Assembly (NCBI RefSeq): GCF_013177695.1
Contig: NZ_WOEY01000053.1
Coordinates: forward strand, 56,701-120,700
Source of the DNA: Paraburkholderia solitsugae
GTDB taxonomy: Bacteria; Pseudomonadota; Gammaproteobacteria; Burkholderiales; Burkholderiaceae
Direction: 5' to 3'
DNA: 64,000 nt
The notes under the pieces were generated by a model. The model was not told the origin of the DNA. It searched no databases and was given only the letters and a program-made list of their open reading frames with translations. This document shows, in pieces, positions 38,335 to 47,841 of the stretch; positions within the stretch are counted from its first letter, which is position 1; every line of letters starts with the position of its first letter. Position numbers and translations under genes: made by a program.

Positions 38335-39627
38335 ATGAGCGTTCCACAACAAGCCTTCCTGCGCGATGCGATGCGTCGCATGAACATGACCCGCGAGACG
38401 TTCGCGAGCCGCATTGGCGTATCACGCCGCGCGCTCGACACGTGGTTGTTGCCGGACGATTCGCAGGAATCGCGGGCCATGCCGGAGATCGTCGAGCGTT
38501 TCGTGTCGGAAATCGTGGTGCACGGCGAACCGGGCGAAAAGTATACGCAAAGCGTAGATTCGCAGTCGCTTGCTAGCCAGATGCTGTTCGAAGGCAAGCC
38601 ACAGTTGCTGTCGGTCGATCAGTTCTCGCGCGACTCGGTCGAGGCGCTGTTTCGCGTGGCCGACATCATGCAGCCGATCGCGCGGCGCCGGAAAATCTCC
38701 CGCGTGCTCGAAGGCGCGGTGCTCGGCAACCTGTTTTTCGAGGCCAGCACGCGGACTCGCGTGAGCTTCGGCGCGGCATTCTGCCGGCTCGGCGGCTCGG
38801 TGTGCGATACCACCGGCTTCACGTTCTCGTCGATGGCCAAGGGCGAGTCGATTTACGACACCAGTCGCGTGATGAGCGGCTATGTGGATGCACTGGTGAT
38901 CCGCCATCCGGAACAAGGCTCGGTGGCCGAATTCGCGCGCGCCACCAACGTGCCGGTGATCAACGGCGGCGACGGCCCGGGCGAGCATCCGAGCCAGGCG
39001 CTGCTCGACCTGTACACGATCCAGCGCGAGTTCTCGCGGCTGGGCAAGATCGTCGACGGTGCGCATATCGCGCTGGTCGGCGACCTGAAATATGGCCGCA
39101 CGGTGCATTCGCTGGTCAAGCTGCTGGCGCTGTATCGCGGCATCAAGTTCACGCTGATCTCGCCGCCCATGCTCGAAATGCCGAGCTACATCATCGAGCA
39201 GATTTCGCGCAACGACCACGTGATCGAGCAGACCCACGATCTGACCGCCGGGCTGCGCGGCGCCGATGTGGTGTACGCCACGCGGATCCAGAAAGAGCGC
39301 TTCACCGACGAATCGTTCGAAGGCTATACCCCGGATTTCCAGATCAACCAGGCGCTGATGGACAGCGTATGCGGCGCCGATACGCTGATCATGCACCCGC
39401 TGCCGCGCGACAGCCGGCCGGGCGCGAACGATCTGAGCGTCGATCTGAATCACGATCCGCGCCTCGCGATTTTCCGGCAAACCGATAACGGCATCCCGGT
39501 GCGGATGGCGATTTTCGCGGTGCTGCTGGGGGTGGAAAAGCTGGTCCAGCATTCGATGCGCGATGCCGCGTGGCGCCCGCCTGCTTATCTTGGGCCGGAC
39601 GATGCGGTGTTTCACGGCATCGATTGA
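38335..39627 (+). CDS. pyrB: Aspartate carbamoyltransferase with N-terminal HTH extension
   Basis: A 430-residue enzyme making N-carbamoyl-aspartate, the committed step of pyrimidine synthesis. The catalytic part (about 85-420) has the carbamoyl-phosphate motif FFEASTRTRVSFGAAFCRLG, the aspartate loop MSGYVDALVIRHPEQGS and NGGDGPGEHPSQALLDLYTI, and LIMHPLPRD. It is ~120 residues longer than the usual ~310, mostly because of an N-terminal segment AMRRMNMTRETFASRIGVSR, RALDTWLLPDDS, a phage-repressor-like helix-turn-helix; similar extended forms are known in Burkholderiaceae. Whether the extension binds DNA is unknown. Monocistronic with its own promoter and terminator; no pyrI or pyrC is adjacent. 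Confidence 0.92.
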   Translation: MSVPQQAFLRDAMRRMNMTRETFASRIGVSRRALDTWLLPDDSQESRAMPEIVERFVSEIVVHGEPGEKYTQSVDSQSLASQMLFEGKPQLLSVDQFSRDSVEALFRVADIMQPIARRRKISRVLEGAVLGNLFFEASTRTRVSFGAAFCRLGGSVCDTTGFTFSSMAKGESIYDTSRVMSGYVDALVIRHPEQGSVAEFARATNVPVINGGDGPGEHPSQALLDLYTIQREFSRLGKIVDGAHIALVGDLKYGRTVHSLVKLLALYRGIKFTLISPPMLEMPSYIIEQISRNDHVIEQTHDLTAGLRGADVVYATRIQKERFTDESFEGYTPDFQINQALMDSVCGADTLIMHPLPRDSRPGANDLSVDLNHDPRLAIFRQTDNGIPVRMAIFAVLLGVEKLVQHSMRDAAWRPPAYLGPDDAVFHGID

Positions 39628-39651
39628 TCAGGATTCGACGATCATAAAAAG

Positions 39652-39683
39652 ACGGCCTTGCGGCTCGCCCGCAAGGCCGTTTT
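39652..39683 (+). terminator. Rho-independent terminator after pyrB
   Basis: Arms 39652-39663 (ACGGCCTTGCGG) and 39669-39680 (CCGCAAGGCCGT) are perfect 12-bp complements with a five-base loop, preceded by an A-run and followed by TTTT. It begins 25 bases after the pyrB stop. Confidence 0.9.
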
Positions 39684-39880
39684 GGTCAGCGCAGCACCGA
39701 ACTTCAGCCCACACCCGATTAAATCCAGACTAGACTGAATTCGTCAGTTCCCTCCTCTACCGCAACACCAACAGTGTCAGTCGCCGTTAAAGCAGTCGCC
39801 TTAAACGCAGTCGCTTATTGCAGTGCGTCACGAATCGATGCGATTCCGGATTCACCAACATACGAACTGGACGACTTATC

Positions 39881-41347
39881 ATGGCCGACACGAGTTATAT
39901 GGCGCGCAAGTCCGTCGCGGATATTGTCGCAAGCGCTGAGGGCGGTGAACGCCATCTGTCGAAGTCGCTGGGCGCGCTCAGCATTACGGCGATGGGTATC
40001 GGCGCGATCATCGGCGCCGGCATCTTTGTTCTGACGGGCACGGCCGCAGCCCAATTTGCGGGGCCGGGCATCATTCTTTCGTTTGTCCTCGGCGGGATTG
40101 CCTGCGCCTTTGTCGGACTTTGCTACTCCGAACTGGCTGCCATGCTGCCGGTCTGCGGCAGCAGTTATACCTACACCTATGCCACGCTCGGCGAATTATT
40201 CGCATGGATCATCGGCTGGGATTTGATCCTCGAGTATGCGATGGGTGCGGCGACCGTTGCGGTCGGCTGGTCGGGCTACATCGTGAGCCTGTTGCACAAC
40301 GTCGGGATCAGCATTCCGCCCACCCTGGCGGCTGCACCCGGCACCACGGTCACGCGCGCCGATGGCAGCACGGTGGCCGGTATCGTCAATTTGCCGGCGG
40401 TCTTCATTATCGCCGTGCTGACCACCATGCTCGTGCTCGGCACCAAGGAGTCGGCGCGGCTCAATAACATCATGGTGGCCATCAAACTGACCGTGGTGGT
40501 GGCGTTCATTGCGATCGGCGCCTTCTTTATCCATCCGGCTAACTGGCATCCGTTCATTCCGCAGAATACCGGCCAATTCGGCAATTTCGGCGCGAGCGGC
40601 ATTCTGCGCGGATCGGCCGTCGTGTTCTTCGCTTTCATTGGCTTCGATGCGGTGTCCACCGCGGCCCAGGAGGCACGCAAGCCGCAAATCGATATGCCGA
40701 TCGGCATTCTTGGCTCGCTGGTGATCTGCACGGTGCTCTACATTGCGGTCGCGGGCGTGCTGACCGGACTCGTTCCGTATGCCGAGCTCAACGTCCCGGA
40801 TCCGATCGCGAAAGGCGTCGATGTGATCGGCGTCACCTGGTTTTCCGTGCTCATCAAGATCGGCGCGCTGACCGGCTTGACGACCGTGATACTCGTGCTC
40901 CTGTATGGCCAGAGCCGCATCTTCTTCACGATGTCACAGGATGGCCTCCTGCCGCACCTGTTCGCGCAAGTTCATCCGCGTCTGCAAACGCCCCATCTGA
41001 GCCAGATGATGATCGGCGCCATCGTCGCGGTTGTGGCGGCGTTCACGCCGATCAACGTGTTAGGCGAGATGGTCAGCATTGGCACCCTGTTCGCGTTCGT
41101 GCTCGTCTGCGGTGCCGTGATCTATCTACGCCGCAGCGACGCGGACGCCGCGAGGCCGTTCCGCGCGCCGGGCGTGCCGGTCATCCCGATCCTCGGGATT
41201 CTGTTTTGCCTGCTGCTGATGGTCGGGCTGCCACTCATCACGTGGTTACGGCTCTTCGTCTGGCTCGTGATCGGGCTCGCCATCTATGGGATCTACGGTC
41301 GCAATCATTCGCGACTTCGACATCCGGAGCGCGCGCCCGACTTATAG
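39881..41347 (+). CDS. APC-family amino-acid permease (YfnA-like)
   Basis: A 488-residue membrane transporter of the amino acid-polyamine-organocation family. The N-terminal helix 1 motif ITAMGIGAIIGAGIFVLTGT is the broken-helix substrate site, and about 12 to 13 hydrophobic segments follow. GFDAVSTAAQEARKPQIDMP (about 240) and LYGQSRIFFTMSQDGLLPHLF are typical of cationic amino-acid transporters of the YfnA/CAT type. Starts at 39881 and 39899 are both possible; no good ribosome-binding site separates them. Standing alone, its substrate cannot be set. Confidence 0.88.
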   Translation: MADTSYMARKSVADIVASAEGGERHLSKSLGALSITAMGIGAIIGAGIFVLTGTAAAQFAGPGIILSFVLGGIACAFVGLCYSELAAMLPVCGSSYTYTYATLGELFAWIIGWDLILEYAMGAATVAVGWSGYIVSLLHNVGISIPPTLAAAPGTTVTRADGSTVAGIVNLPAVFIIAVLTTMLVLGTKESARLNNIMVAIKLTVVVAFIAIGAFFIHPANWHPFIPQNTGQFGNFGASGILRGSAVVFFAFIGFDAVSTAAQEARKPQIDMPIGILGSLVICTVLYIAVAGVLTGLVPYAELNVPDPIAKGVDVIGVTWFSVLIKIGALTGLTTVILVLLYGQSRIFFTMSQDGLLPHLFAQVHPRLQTPHLSQMMIGAIVAVVAAFTPINVLGEMVSIGTLFAFVLVCGAVIYLRRSDADAARPFRAPGVPVIPILGILFCLLLMVGLPLITWLRLFVWLVIGLAIYGIYGRNHSRLRHPERAPDL

Positions 41348-41362
41348 CGCAGCGCGTCGCAC

Positions 41363-42451
41363 TCAACCCCACGCCTCGCGGGACTTGCCTTCCACGACCG
41401 TGCATTGCAGACCCGACATACGGCCGGCCGCGTCGATTGCCGTCTCCAGTTCAGCAAACGGATACGACTTCAATTCGACGGCCTCGAGAGGAATCTGCCC
41501 CGACGCCACCAGAGAAACCAGCGCGAGATAGTCAGCGCGCGTGTACATGAAGTGGCCGATCAATTCCCAGTTGTTCAACAACATCTCCTGGTACGTAATC
41601 GGCAAGTCCACTTGCATGCTGCCCATCAGCACGAGCCGCCCGCCGCGGCGCAGGCTGCGCAATGCGGCCAGCGTCGCGTTCGCGTCGGTGGCGTGGCCGA
41701 CCATGTCGAACCCGAGGTCCACGCCGCCACCGCTTGCGGCACGAATCGCCGCTGTATCTTGCGCGACGTCGCCAGTCAACACGACAGGCACCACCCGCCC
41801 ACGGCCTTGCTCGACCAGCGCTTGCAGCGGTTCCGGGCGTCGGCCGAGCGCGACGACCTTGCTCGCGCCGAGCGCCAGCGCTGCGATCACAGCCGCCGAT
41901 CCGAAGTAACCGCTCGCGCCGTTGACCACCACCGTTTCGCCTGCTGACAGACGACCGCGTCGCAAACCACCGAACGGCACCGAGAATTTGCCCAGCACTG
42001 CGAGCCGGGCGGCATCGACGTCCTCCAGACCGTCCAGCGCGATTAGCGTCGACGCCGGGAATTCGGCCATTTCGCGCAATGTGCCGTGCGGAAACTCAGC
42101 CAGCAGCGCAGCGCTGTCGGCGCTGATGGCGGTGAGCCCTAACAGCCCTTGCGCCGGCTCGCGCACCGTTTCGTCGGCAATCCAGTACGGATTCACGGCG
42201 ACCCGCTGACCGGCACGAAACGCCACCACGCCCTCGCCGACCGCGACGATCCGGCCAACGCCATTGGTACCAGGCGAAAACGGTCCCGGCGGGCACGCAT
42301 ACCCCAACTTCCCTTCGACATAGTCGCGCGTGTAACTCAACAGCGGCACCGCCTCCATCCGCACCAGCACCGCATTCCGGCGCGGCTGCGGTTGGGTTAC
42401 GTCGCGCAAGGCCAGCGGCTTGCCGGGTTCATCGAGCATCCAGGCTTTCAT
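41363..42451 (-). CDS. Zinc-independent MDR-type alcohol dehydrogenase family protein
   Basis: A 362-residue medium-chain dehydrogenase/reductase. The N-terminal GroES-like domain has PGPFSPGTNGVGRIVAVGEG, and the Rossmann domain has ETVVVNGASGYFGSAAVIAA followed by GASKVVALGRR. The usual zinc-binding Cys-His-Glu ligands are not evident (YTRDYVEGKLGYACP in their place), so it is probably an NAD(P)-dependent reductase of the quinone oxidoreductase type. A LysR gene starts 74 bases away on the other strand and probably regulates it. Substrate unknown. Confidence 0.85.
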   Translation of the reverse strand: MKAWMLDEPGKPLALRDVTQPQPRRNAVLVRMEAVPLLSYTRDYVEGKLGYACPPGPFSPGTNGVGRIVAVGEGVVAFRAGQRVAVNPYWIADETVREPAQGLLGLTAISADSAALLAEFPHGTLREMAEFPASTLIALDGLEDVDAARLAVLGKFSVPFGGLRRGRLSAGETVVVNGASGYFGSAAVIAALALGASKVVALGRRPEPLQALVEQGRGRVVPVVLTGDVAQDTAAIRAASGGGVDLGFDMVGHATDANATLAALRSLRRGGRLVLMGSMQVDLPITYQEMLLNNWELIGHFMYTRADYLALVSLVASGQIPLEAVELKSYPFAELETAIDAAGRMSGLQCTVVEGKSREAWG

Positions 42452-42525
42452 GTTGATGTTCCTCAGTTCGTTTCGGTGGTTGAACTATAGAAGCGTGGTA
42501 CGTATTCTAGAAATCAATTACTCAT

Positions 42526-43452
42526 ATGCGACCCATCAACATGATTGATTTACGCGGCATCGATTTGAATCTGCTGGTTTCGCTCGACGCGCTACTCGCC
42601 GAGTCGAACGTCACGCGTGCGGCCGAGCGGTTGCATCTGACACAACCGGCCGTCTCCACGCAACTCTCGCGCTTGCGACAGATCTTCGGCGATCCGCTAT
42701 TGCTGCCCGCCGAAACCGGGCGCGGCATGACGCGCACGGCCCGGGCGCTGGAGTTGATGGCGCCGCTGCATGCAGCGTTGAAGAATCTCGAAGCGGTGGT
42801 GCGCCACCAGCCCGCCTTCGATCCTCTGACCGACCTTCGGCGCTTTGTGATCGCCGCGCACGACAACGCCACCGTGGTGCTCGGCATGCGCCTGATGGAG
42901 CGCCTGCCGAGTTCTGCGGGGCCGGGTGTGCGCGTCGCGTTCGTGATCGGCGATCAGCCCACCGCCGCGTCGCGGCTCGAAAGCGGTGAGATCGACCTGC
43001 TGCTGGGTTCCGACCGGATGATTCCGCCGTCGATGAAAGCCCGCAAGCTCTATGACGAGCACTTCGTGTTCGTCCAGCGCAAGGGCCATCCGCGCGGCAC
43101 GGCCCCGCTCGACCTCGACAGCTACTGCGCGCTCGATCACGTCCTGGTGTCGACCAGCGGCGGCAGCTTTCACGGCTTCATGGACGAGCATCTCGACGAA
43201 CTCGGCCGCGAGCGGCGCGTCGCGCTGTCGGTCCAGCACTTCACGCTGGTGCCGGAGTTGCTGTCGAAAACCGACTATGTTTCGACCCTGCCGTCGCGCT
43301 TCGCGGCACGCTACATCGATCAACTCGATATCTTTGCGCTGCCGTTCGACGCGCGCGGCTTCACGTTGTACGCGGGATGGCATCCGCGCAACCAGGCCGA
43401 TCCGGCACTCGTGTGGCTGCGGGAAACGCTGACCGAGTTGGCGGCACAGTAA
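42526..43452 (+). CDS. LysR-family regulator, divergent from the MDR gene
   Basis: A 308-residue LysR regulator with GIDLNLLVSLDALLAESNVT and the helix-turn-helix RAAERLHLTQPAVSTQLSRL. The region DPLLLPAETGRGMTRTARAL and the NodD/LinR-like effector domain (LLLGSDRMIPPSMKARKLYD) suggest the group that controls aromatic or quinone-related genes. Starts at 42526 and 42541 are both possible. The 74-base divergent gap contains ATTCTAGAAAT, a symmetric site that could be its binding box. Target is probably the MDR oxidoreductase gene. Confidence 0.88.
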   Translation: MRPINMIDLRGIDLNLLVSLDALLAESNVTRAAERLHLTQPAVSTQLSRLRQIFGDPLLLPAETGRGMTRTARALELMAPLHAALKNLEAVVRHQPAFDPLTDLRRFVIAAHDNATVVLGMRLMERLPSSAGPGVRVAFVIGDQPTAASRLESGEIDLLLGSDRMIPPSMKARKLYDEHFVFVQRKGHPRGTAPLDLDSYCALDHVLVSTSGGSFHGFMDEHLDELGRERRVALSVQHFTLVPELLSKTDYVSTLPSRFAARYIDQLDIFALPFDARGFTLYAGWHPRNQADPALVWLRETLTELAAQ

Positions 43453-43459
43453 GAAGTGG

Positions 43460-43478
43460 GGGCGGACTCAGTCCGCCC
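43460..43478 (+). terminator. Terminator-like hairpin after the LysR gene
   Basis: GGGCGGAC (43460-43467) and GTCCGCCC (43471-43478) form a perfect 8-bp stem with a three-base loop seven bases after the LysR stop. Only two T follow, so termination strength is uncertain. Confidence 0.55.
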
Positions 43479-43653
43479 TTCGCTCAGCAAAGGCGCATCA
43501 CGCGCCGCAAGAACCAATCGAGCGACAGGCGCACAGCCCCCCGCGCACCCAGAAGTCGCCAACCCCACCCTTTCGCCGCCCATTTTCGTCGATTCAGACG
43601 CTAACCCACCCAATTGACACATTCATCTCAGCGTCACATTTTAAGATTTTTGA

Positions 43654-43668
43654 TGAGAACGCTTCTCA
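43654..43668 (+). promoter_or_regulatory. Fur-box-like repeat upstream of the siderophore receptor
   Basis: TGAGAACGCTTCTCA is an inverted repeat of TGAGAA around CGC, in a locally AT-rich stretch 116 bases before the receptor start. It resembles the 7-1-7 Fur sites found before iron-uptake genes, which suits a TonB-dependent receptor and a PiuC enzyme. Binding is inferred. Confidence 0.6.
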
Positions 43669-43783
43669 ATTACAACTGGATTGCATAGAATGCACGCCGA
43701 AAACACTTTGTAATAAACATGGAATACCTGGGTAAGGAACGCGTTGCGCGCCCGGTCACCAGCACTCAAGAACGGGGATAGAA

Positions 43784-46033
43784 ATGAAGTTGCGGTCCGA
43801 CGAACCGAAGCTCGGCAAAATCAGCACGACGTTGTGCAGCATGTTGGCGGCCGGCCCCGCCCTCGCACAGGGCACGCCCGGCACGCCACCGCCCGACAAG
43901 GAAAGCCAGCTCGCGCCAATCGCCGTGCAAGGCCAGGCGGACGACGGCTTCAAGACCGACCACTCAGCCTCGGTCAAATTCACCGCGCCGCTGGTCGATA
44001 CGCCGAAATCCGTGACCGTGATTCCGCAGGAGTTGATCAGGAGCACGGGCGCCTCAACGCTGACGGAAGCGCTGCGCACGGTGCCGGGCATCACCTTCGG
44101 TGCCGGCGAAGGCGGCAATCCCCTCGGCGACCGGCCGTTCATTCGCGGCTACGACGCCCAGGGCAGCACCTTCGTCGACGGCATGCGCGACATCGGTGCG
44201 ACCACCCGTGAAGTGTTCAATGTCGAAAGCGTCGAAGTGACCAAGGGTTCGGACGGCGCCTACGGCGGCCGCGGCGGCGCGGGCGGCAGCATCAACCTGA
44301 TCACCAAGACGCCGCATCTGGGCAATTCCGCCGACGGCAGCGCAGGGCTCGGCACCGACCGTTATCGCCGCTTCACCGCGGACGGCAACTGGCAAATGGC
44401 CGATCACGCCGCATTCCGGCTGAACGTGATGAGCCACAACAACGACGTGGCCGGCCGCGACGCGGTCAACAACGAGCGCTGGGGCATCGCGCCGTCGTTC
44501 ACCTACGGTCTCGGCACGCCAACCCGCGTCACGGCGAGCTACTACCACCTCACGACCGACGACCTGCCGGATGGCGGTATTCCATACTTCTACACAACCA
44601 CCAACAAGCCGGCCAATGTCGACACGATCTATCCGGCGAACGTGGACCGTCACAACTTTTACGGCCTGATCGACCGCGATTTCCGCAAGACGACCTCGGA
44701 CGTCGGCACGGTGCGCATCGAACACGACATCAACAGCAACCTGACGATCCGCAACACCACGCGTTATACGAAGTCCACTCAGGACTACATCTGGACGCAG
44801 CCGGACGACAGCCAGGGCAACGTCGTCAACGGCATGGTATGGCGCCGCGCGAATACGCGCGCCAGCGACGTCTACAGCCTCGCGAACCAGACCGAACTGT
44901 TCGGCGAGTTCAAGACCGGCGTCCTGAAGCACAGCTTCACCACAGGCCTCGAACTATCGCGCGAATCCAGCGTGAACGATTCGTACACCGTGGCCGCTGC
45001 CACCGGCGCAATCTGCAAAACCAAGGGTATCGGTGCGGCGTCCGGCTATAACTGCACGAGCCTGTGGTCGCCGAATCCGAACGATCCGCGGGCCGGCTCG
45101 GTCAAGCAGACAAACGATCCGACCCAGCAGCGCACCACCACCAAATCACTGTATGCGTTCGATACGATCGAACTTACCAGGCGCTGGCAGGCCAACGTCG
45201 GCTTGCGCGTCGACGATTACTCGACCGATCTCCGCAACACGGTGGCCAACGGCGGCAAGCGCACCTCGCGCGACGACACGCTGTTCAACTACCAGTTCGG
45301 CCTCGTCTTCAAGCCGGCTTCGAACGGCAGCGTGTATGCGTCGATCGCGACCTCGTCGACGCCGGCCGGTGCCCTGCTCGGCCAGGGCAGCGAAACACAA
45401 TCGCTGACGCCGGGCCGTGGCGGTGTCGGTGCGAACGCGGATCAACTCGCCCCGGAAAAGAACCGCAGCATCGAGCTCGGTACCAAGTGGAATGTGCTGA
45501 ACAACCACCTCTCGCTGACGGGCGCGCTGTTCCAGATCGACACGACCAACGCACGTGTCACGCTGCCGAACAACGAATACGCGATGGTTGGCAACAAGCG
45601 CGTGCAAGGTTTCGAATTCGGCGTGGCCGGGCAACTAACGAACAAGTGGCAAGTGTTCGGCGGCTACACGTACATGAAGAGCCAGTTGCGCGACAACGGC
45701 AAGACCACGTCGGATAACGGCCACCAGTTCCCGAACACGCCGAAGAACAGCATCAGCCTGTGGACCAACTACGACGTCCTGCCGAAGTTCACGATCGGCG
45801 GCGGCGCGTTCTACATGTCGCAAGTGTACGGCGACACGGCGAATCTGCGCGCAGTGCCGTCGTACTGGCGCTTCGACGGCATGGCGATGTACCGGATCAA
45901 CAAGAAGGTCGACCTGCAACTGAACGTGCAGAACATCTTCAACCGGACGTATTACGACCAGGCGTATCCGGCGCACTATGCGTCGATCGCAGCCGGGCGC
46001 TCCGCCTTCCTGACGCTCAACGCGCATTACTAA
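43784..46033 (+). CDS. fiu: TonB-dependent catecholate siderophore receptor (Fiu-like)
   Basis: A 749-residue outer-membrane receptor. A GGGGATAG site precedes the ATG. The N-terminus has a short signal region (LGKISTTLCSMLAAGPALAQ), then a TonB-box-like segment, a plug domain (DTPKSVTVIPQELIRSTGAS, ITFGAGEGGNPLGDRPFIRG, VESVEVTKGSDGAYGGRGGA) and a beta-barrel ending VQNIFNRTYYDQAYP...LTLNAHY with the terminal aromatic residue. Together with the following sel1 and piuC genes, this is the conserved fiu-sel1-piuC set for catecholate/xenosiderophore uptake. Probably Fur-repressed. The ferric ligand is not proven. Confidence 0.9.
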   Translation: MKLRSDEPKLGKISTTLCSMLAAGPALAQGTPGTPPPDKESQLAPIAVQGQADDGFKTDHSASVKFTAPLVDTPKSVTVIPQELIRSTGASTLTEALRTVPGITFGAGEGGNPLGDRPFIRGYDAQGSTFVDGMRDIGATTREVFNVESVEVTKGSDGAYGGRGGAGGSINLITKTPHLGNSADGSAGLGTDRYRRFTADGNWQMADHAAFRLNVMSHNNDVAGRDAVNNERWGIAPSFTYGLGTPTRVTASYYHLTTDDLPDGGIPYFYTTTNKPANVDTIYPANVDRHNFYGLIDRDFRKTTSDVGTVRIEHDINSNLTIRNTTRYTKSTQDYIWTQPDDSQGNVVNGMVWRRANTRASDVYSLANQTELFGEFKTGVLKHSFTTGLELSRESSVNDSYTVAAATGAICKTKGIGAASGYNCTSLWSPNPNDPRAGSVKQTNDPTQQRTTTKSLYAFDTIELTRRWQANVGLRVDDYSTDLRNTVANGGKRTSRDDTLFNYQFGLVFKPASNGSVYASIATSSTPAGALLGQGSETQSLTPGRGGVGANADQLAPEKNRSIELGTKWNVLNNHLSLTGALFQIDTTNARVTLPNNEYAMVGNKRVQGFEFGVAGQLTNKWQVFGGYTYMKSQLRDNGKTTSDNGHQFPNTPKNSISLWTNYDVLPKFTIGGGAFYMSQVYGDTANLRAVPSYWRFDGMAMYRINKKVDLQLNVQNIFNRTYYDQAYPAHYASIAAGRSAFLTLNAHY

Positions 46034-46040
46034 GCACGGC

Positions 46041-46790
46041 ATGATGGAACAGGTGACGCTGAAGGCGCTGGCGAGCGTCTCGCATGACGAACTGGCCGCG
46101 ATTCTCTCCGGGCCGCCCGCCCAAGCCGCCGCATGGGTGGCGGCCACCGCGCACAACGGCATCGTCGAAGCGCAGGCGGTGTACGGCCAGTATCTGCTCG
46201 ACGGTCACGGTGTGGAACGCAATGCCGAAGAAGCGTTGACCTGGTTCAAGCATGCGGCCCGGCAGGATCATCCGATGGCGATGAACATGTTGGGCCGCTG
46301 CTACGAACACGGTTGGGGAATCACCGCGTGCGCGCCGGTGGCGGTCTACTGGTACCGGCTCGCGGCGCAGGCGGGACTCGATTGGGGCATGTATAACTAC
46401 GCGTCGGCGTTGGCGCTCGGCAATGGTGTGGCGTGCGATCGTGCGCAGGCGCTGCAGTGGTTCCGGCGCGCCGCCGACATGGGTCACGTGAAATCGCTCA
46501 ACTATATCGGCAGCTTTTACGAAGACGGCTGGGCAGTCGATGCCGACGCAAGCATCGCGCTCGACTATTACCGGCGCGCAGCGGTAGGCGGCGATTTTCG
46601 CGGTCAGTTCAACTATGCACGGCTACTGGCCGGGCGTGGCGAGATCGAAGCCGCGCTGCCATGGTTGCGGCGTGTGCCCCACACGGCGACGGCGGCGTTT
46701 ATCGCGAAGATGCAGGCGTGGCTGGCCGCTTCGTCGATTGATGCATTTCGTGTGTTGGCTGAAGAAATCAATGAAGAGGTGCGCGCATGA
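46041..46790 (+). CDS. Sel1-repeat protein of the fiu-piuC cluster
   Basis: A 249-residue helical-repeat protein. Sel1 units recur at [80 protein letters not shown] and [20 protein letters not shown]. Sel1 proteins act as scaffolds for protein-protein contacts. It lies seven bases after the receptor stop and its own stop overlaps the piuC start, so the three genes are cotranscribed. Its role in iron uptake is not known. Confidence 0.88.
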   Translation: MMEQVTLKALASVSHDELAAILSGPPAQAAAWVAATAHNGIVEAQAVYGQYLLDGHGVERNAEEALTWFKHAARQDHPMAMNMLGRCYEHGWGITACAPVAVYWYRLAAQAGLDWGMYNYASALALGNGVACDRAQALQWFRRAADMGHVKSLNYIGSFYEDGWAVDADASIALDYYRRAAVGGDFRGQFNYARLLAGRGEIEAALPWLRRVPHTATAAFIAKMQAWLAASSIDAFRVLAEEINEEVRA

Positions 46791-47470
46791 TGCTGCATCT
46801 GCAAGGCGTACTCAGCAAACAACAGGTCGCGCAATGCCGCGAAGTCCTCGACGCGGCGTCATGGATCGACGGCAATGCGACTTCCGGCGAACAGTCGGCG
46901 CAGGCCAAGCGCAACCAGCAATTGCCCGAAGGGTCCCCCGCCGCGCGCGCGATGGGCGATGCAATTCAGGACGCGCTCGGCCGCAATCCGCACTTCTTTT
47001 CCGCGGCATTGCCGCTGAAAGTCTTTCCGCCGCTCTTTAACCGCTACGCAGGCGGCGACGGTTTCGGCACGCATGTGGACAACGCGATCCGCCAGTTGCG
47101 CGGCACCGACTTCCGCATCCGCAGCGATCTGTCGGCCACGCTATTTCTCGCTGAGCCGGAGTCCTACGACGGCGGCGAACTCTGCATCGAAGACACCTAT
47201 GGCGTGCATCGCTCGAAGCTGCCGGCCGGCGATATGGTGCTCTACCCTGCTTCGAGCCTGCATCACGTGAGCCCGGTGACGCGTGGCGTGCGAGTCGCGT
47301 CGTTTTTCTGGATTCAGAGCATGGTGCGCGACGACGGCGAACGCGCCATGCTGTTTCAACTCGACAACGACGTGCAACGTTTGGCCGCCGAAAAAGGTTC
47401 GAACGATGCAACCGTGGTCAGTCTCACCGGCATTTATCACAATCTGCTGCGCCGCTGGGCCGACGTCTGA
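46787..47470 (+). CDS. piuC: PiuC-type Fe(II)/2-oxoglutarate-dependent hydroxylase
   Basis: A 227-residue PKHD-type hydroxylase. Iron ligands are visible as His and Asp in [12 protein letters not shown] (about residues 97-99) and His in [20 protein letters not shown] (about 157), with the 2-oxoglutarate Arg shortly after. The start overlaps the sel1 stop (ATGA), indicating translational coupling. PiuC proteins accompany Fiu/PiuA siderophore receptors and are thought to modify siderophores or their breakdown products. The substrate in this strain is unknown. Confidence 0.93.
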   Translation: MMLHLQGVLSKQQVAQCREVLDAASWIDGNATSGEQSAQAKRNQQLPEGSPAARAMGDAIQDALGRNPHFFSAALPLKVFPPLFNRYAGGDGFGTHVDNAIRQLRGTDFRIRSDLSATLFLAEPESYDGGELCIEDTYGVHRSKLPAGDMVLYPASSLHHVSPVTRGVRVASFFWIQSMVRDDGERAMLFQLDNDVQRLAAEKGSNDATVVSLTGIYHNLLRRWADV

Positions 47471-47841
47471 TTGGGCGGACTCATCGTCCCACGCAAAACA
47501 GTCTTTCTTTTTTCGCCTGGAAAGAAGACGCCTCCGCATCTTTACTTTCTCGTTCGTTAAGTGCAACGTCGGTAATTGACACGCGCTGCTGCGTTTTCAG
47601 TTGCGCTCTCCCCGATTCGATCCGATACGCCGTGACTCACTGGCGGGTCTCGGCGGCCCCGTTGCGCTGTGTCGACAACCTGTTGCATTCGCAACGGCAT
47701 CGAAATTGCTGAGTGTGATGAGCTAGACGGCGACGCTTCGGATACCGACGCATCAGGGATCCGCACGTTGGTTACCCGCGTGTCGGTTACCCGCATGTCG
47801 CCATGCCTGCATTGACCTTTCAATGGAGCCAGCAAACCGTC
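47471..47841. other. Spacer between piuC and the molybdenum oxidoreductase operon
   Basis: No supported gene. A direct repeat of GGTTACCCGC-TGTCG (about 47769-47798) lies just before the oxidoreductase operon and could be part of its control region. The stretch 47500-47520 is T-rich. Confidence 0.45.

Noticed and set aside
38422..39615. 397-codon reverse frame inside pyrB
   Set aside because: Antisense shadow of a conserved enzyme.
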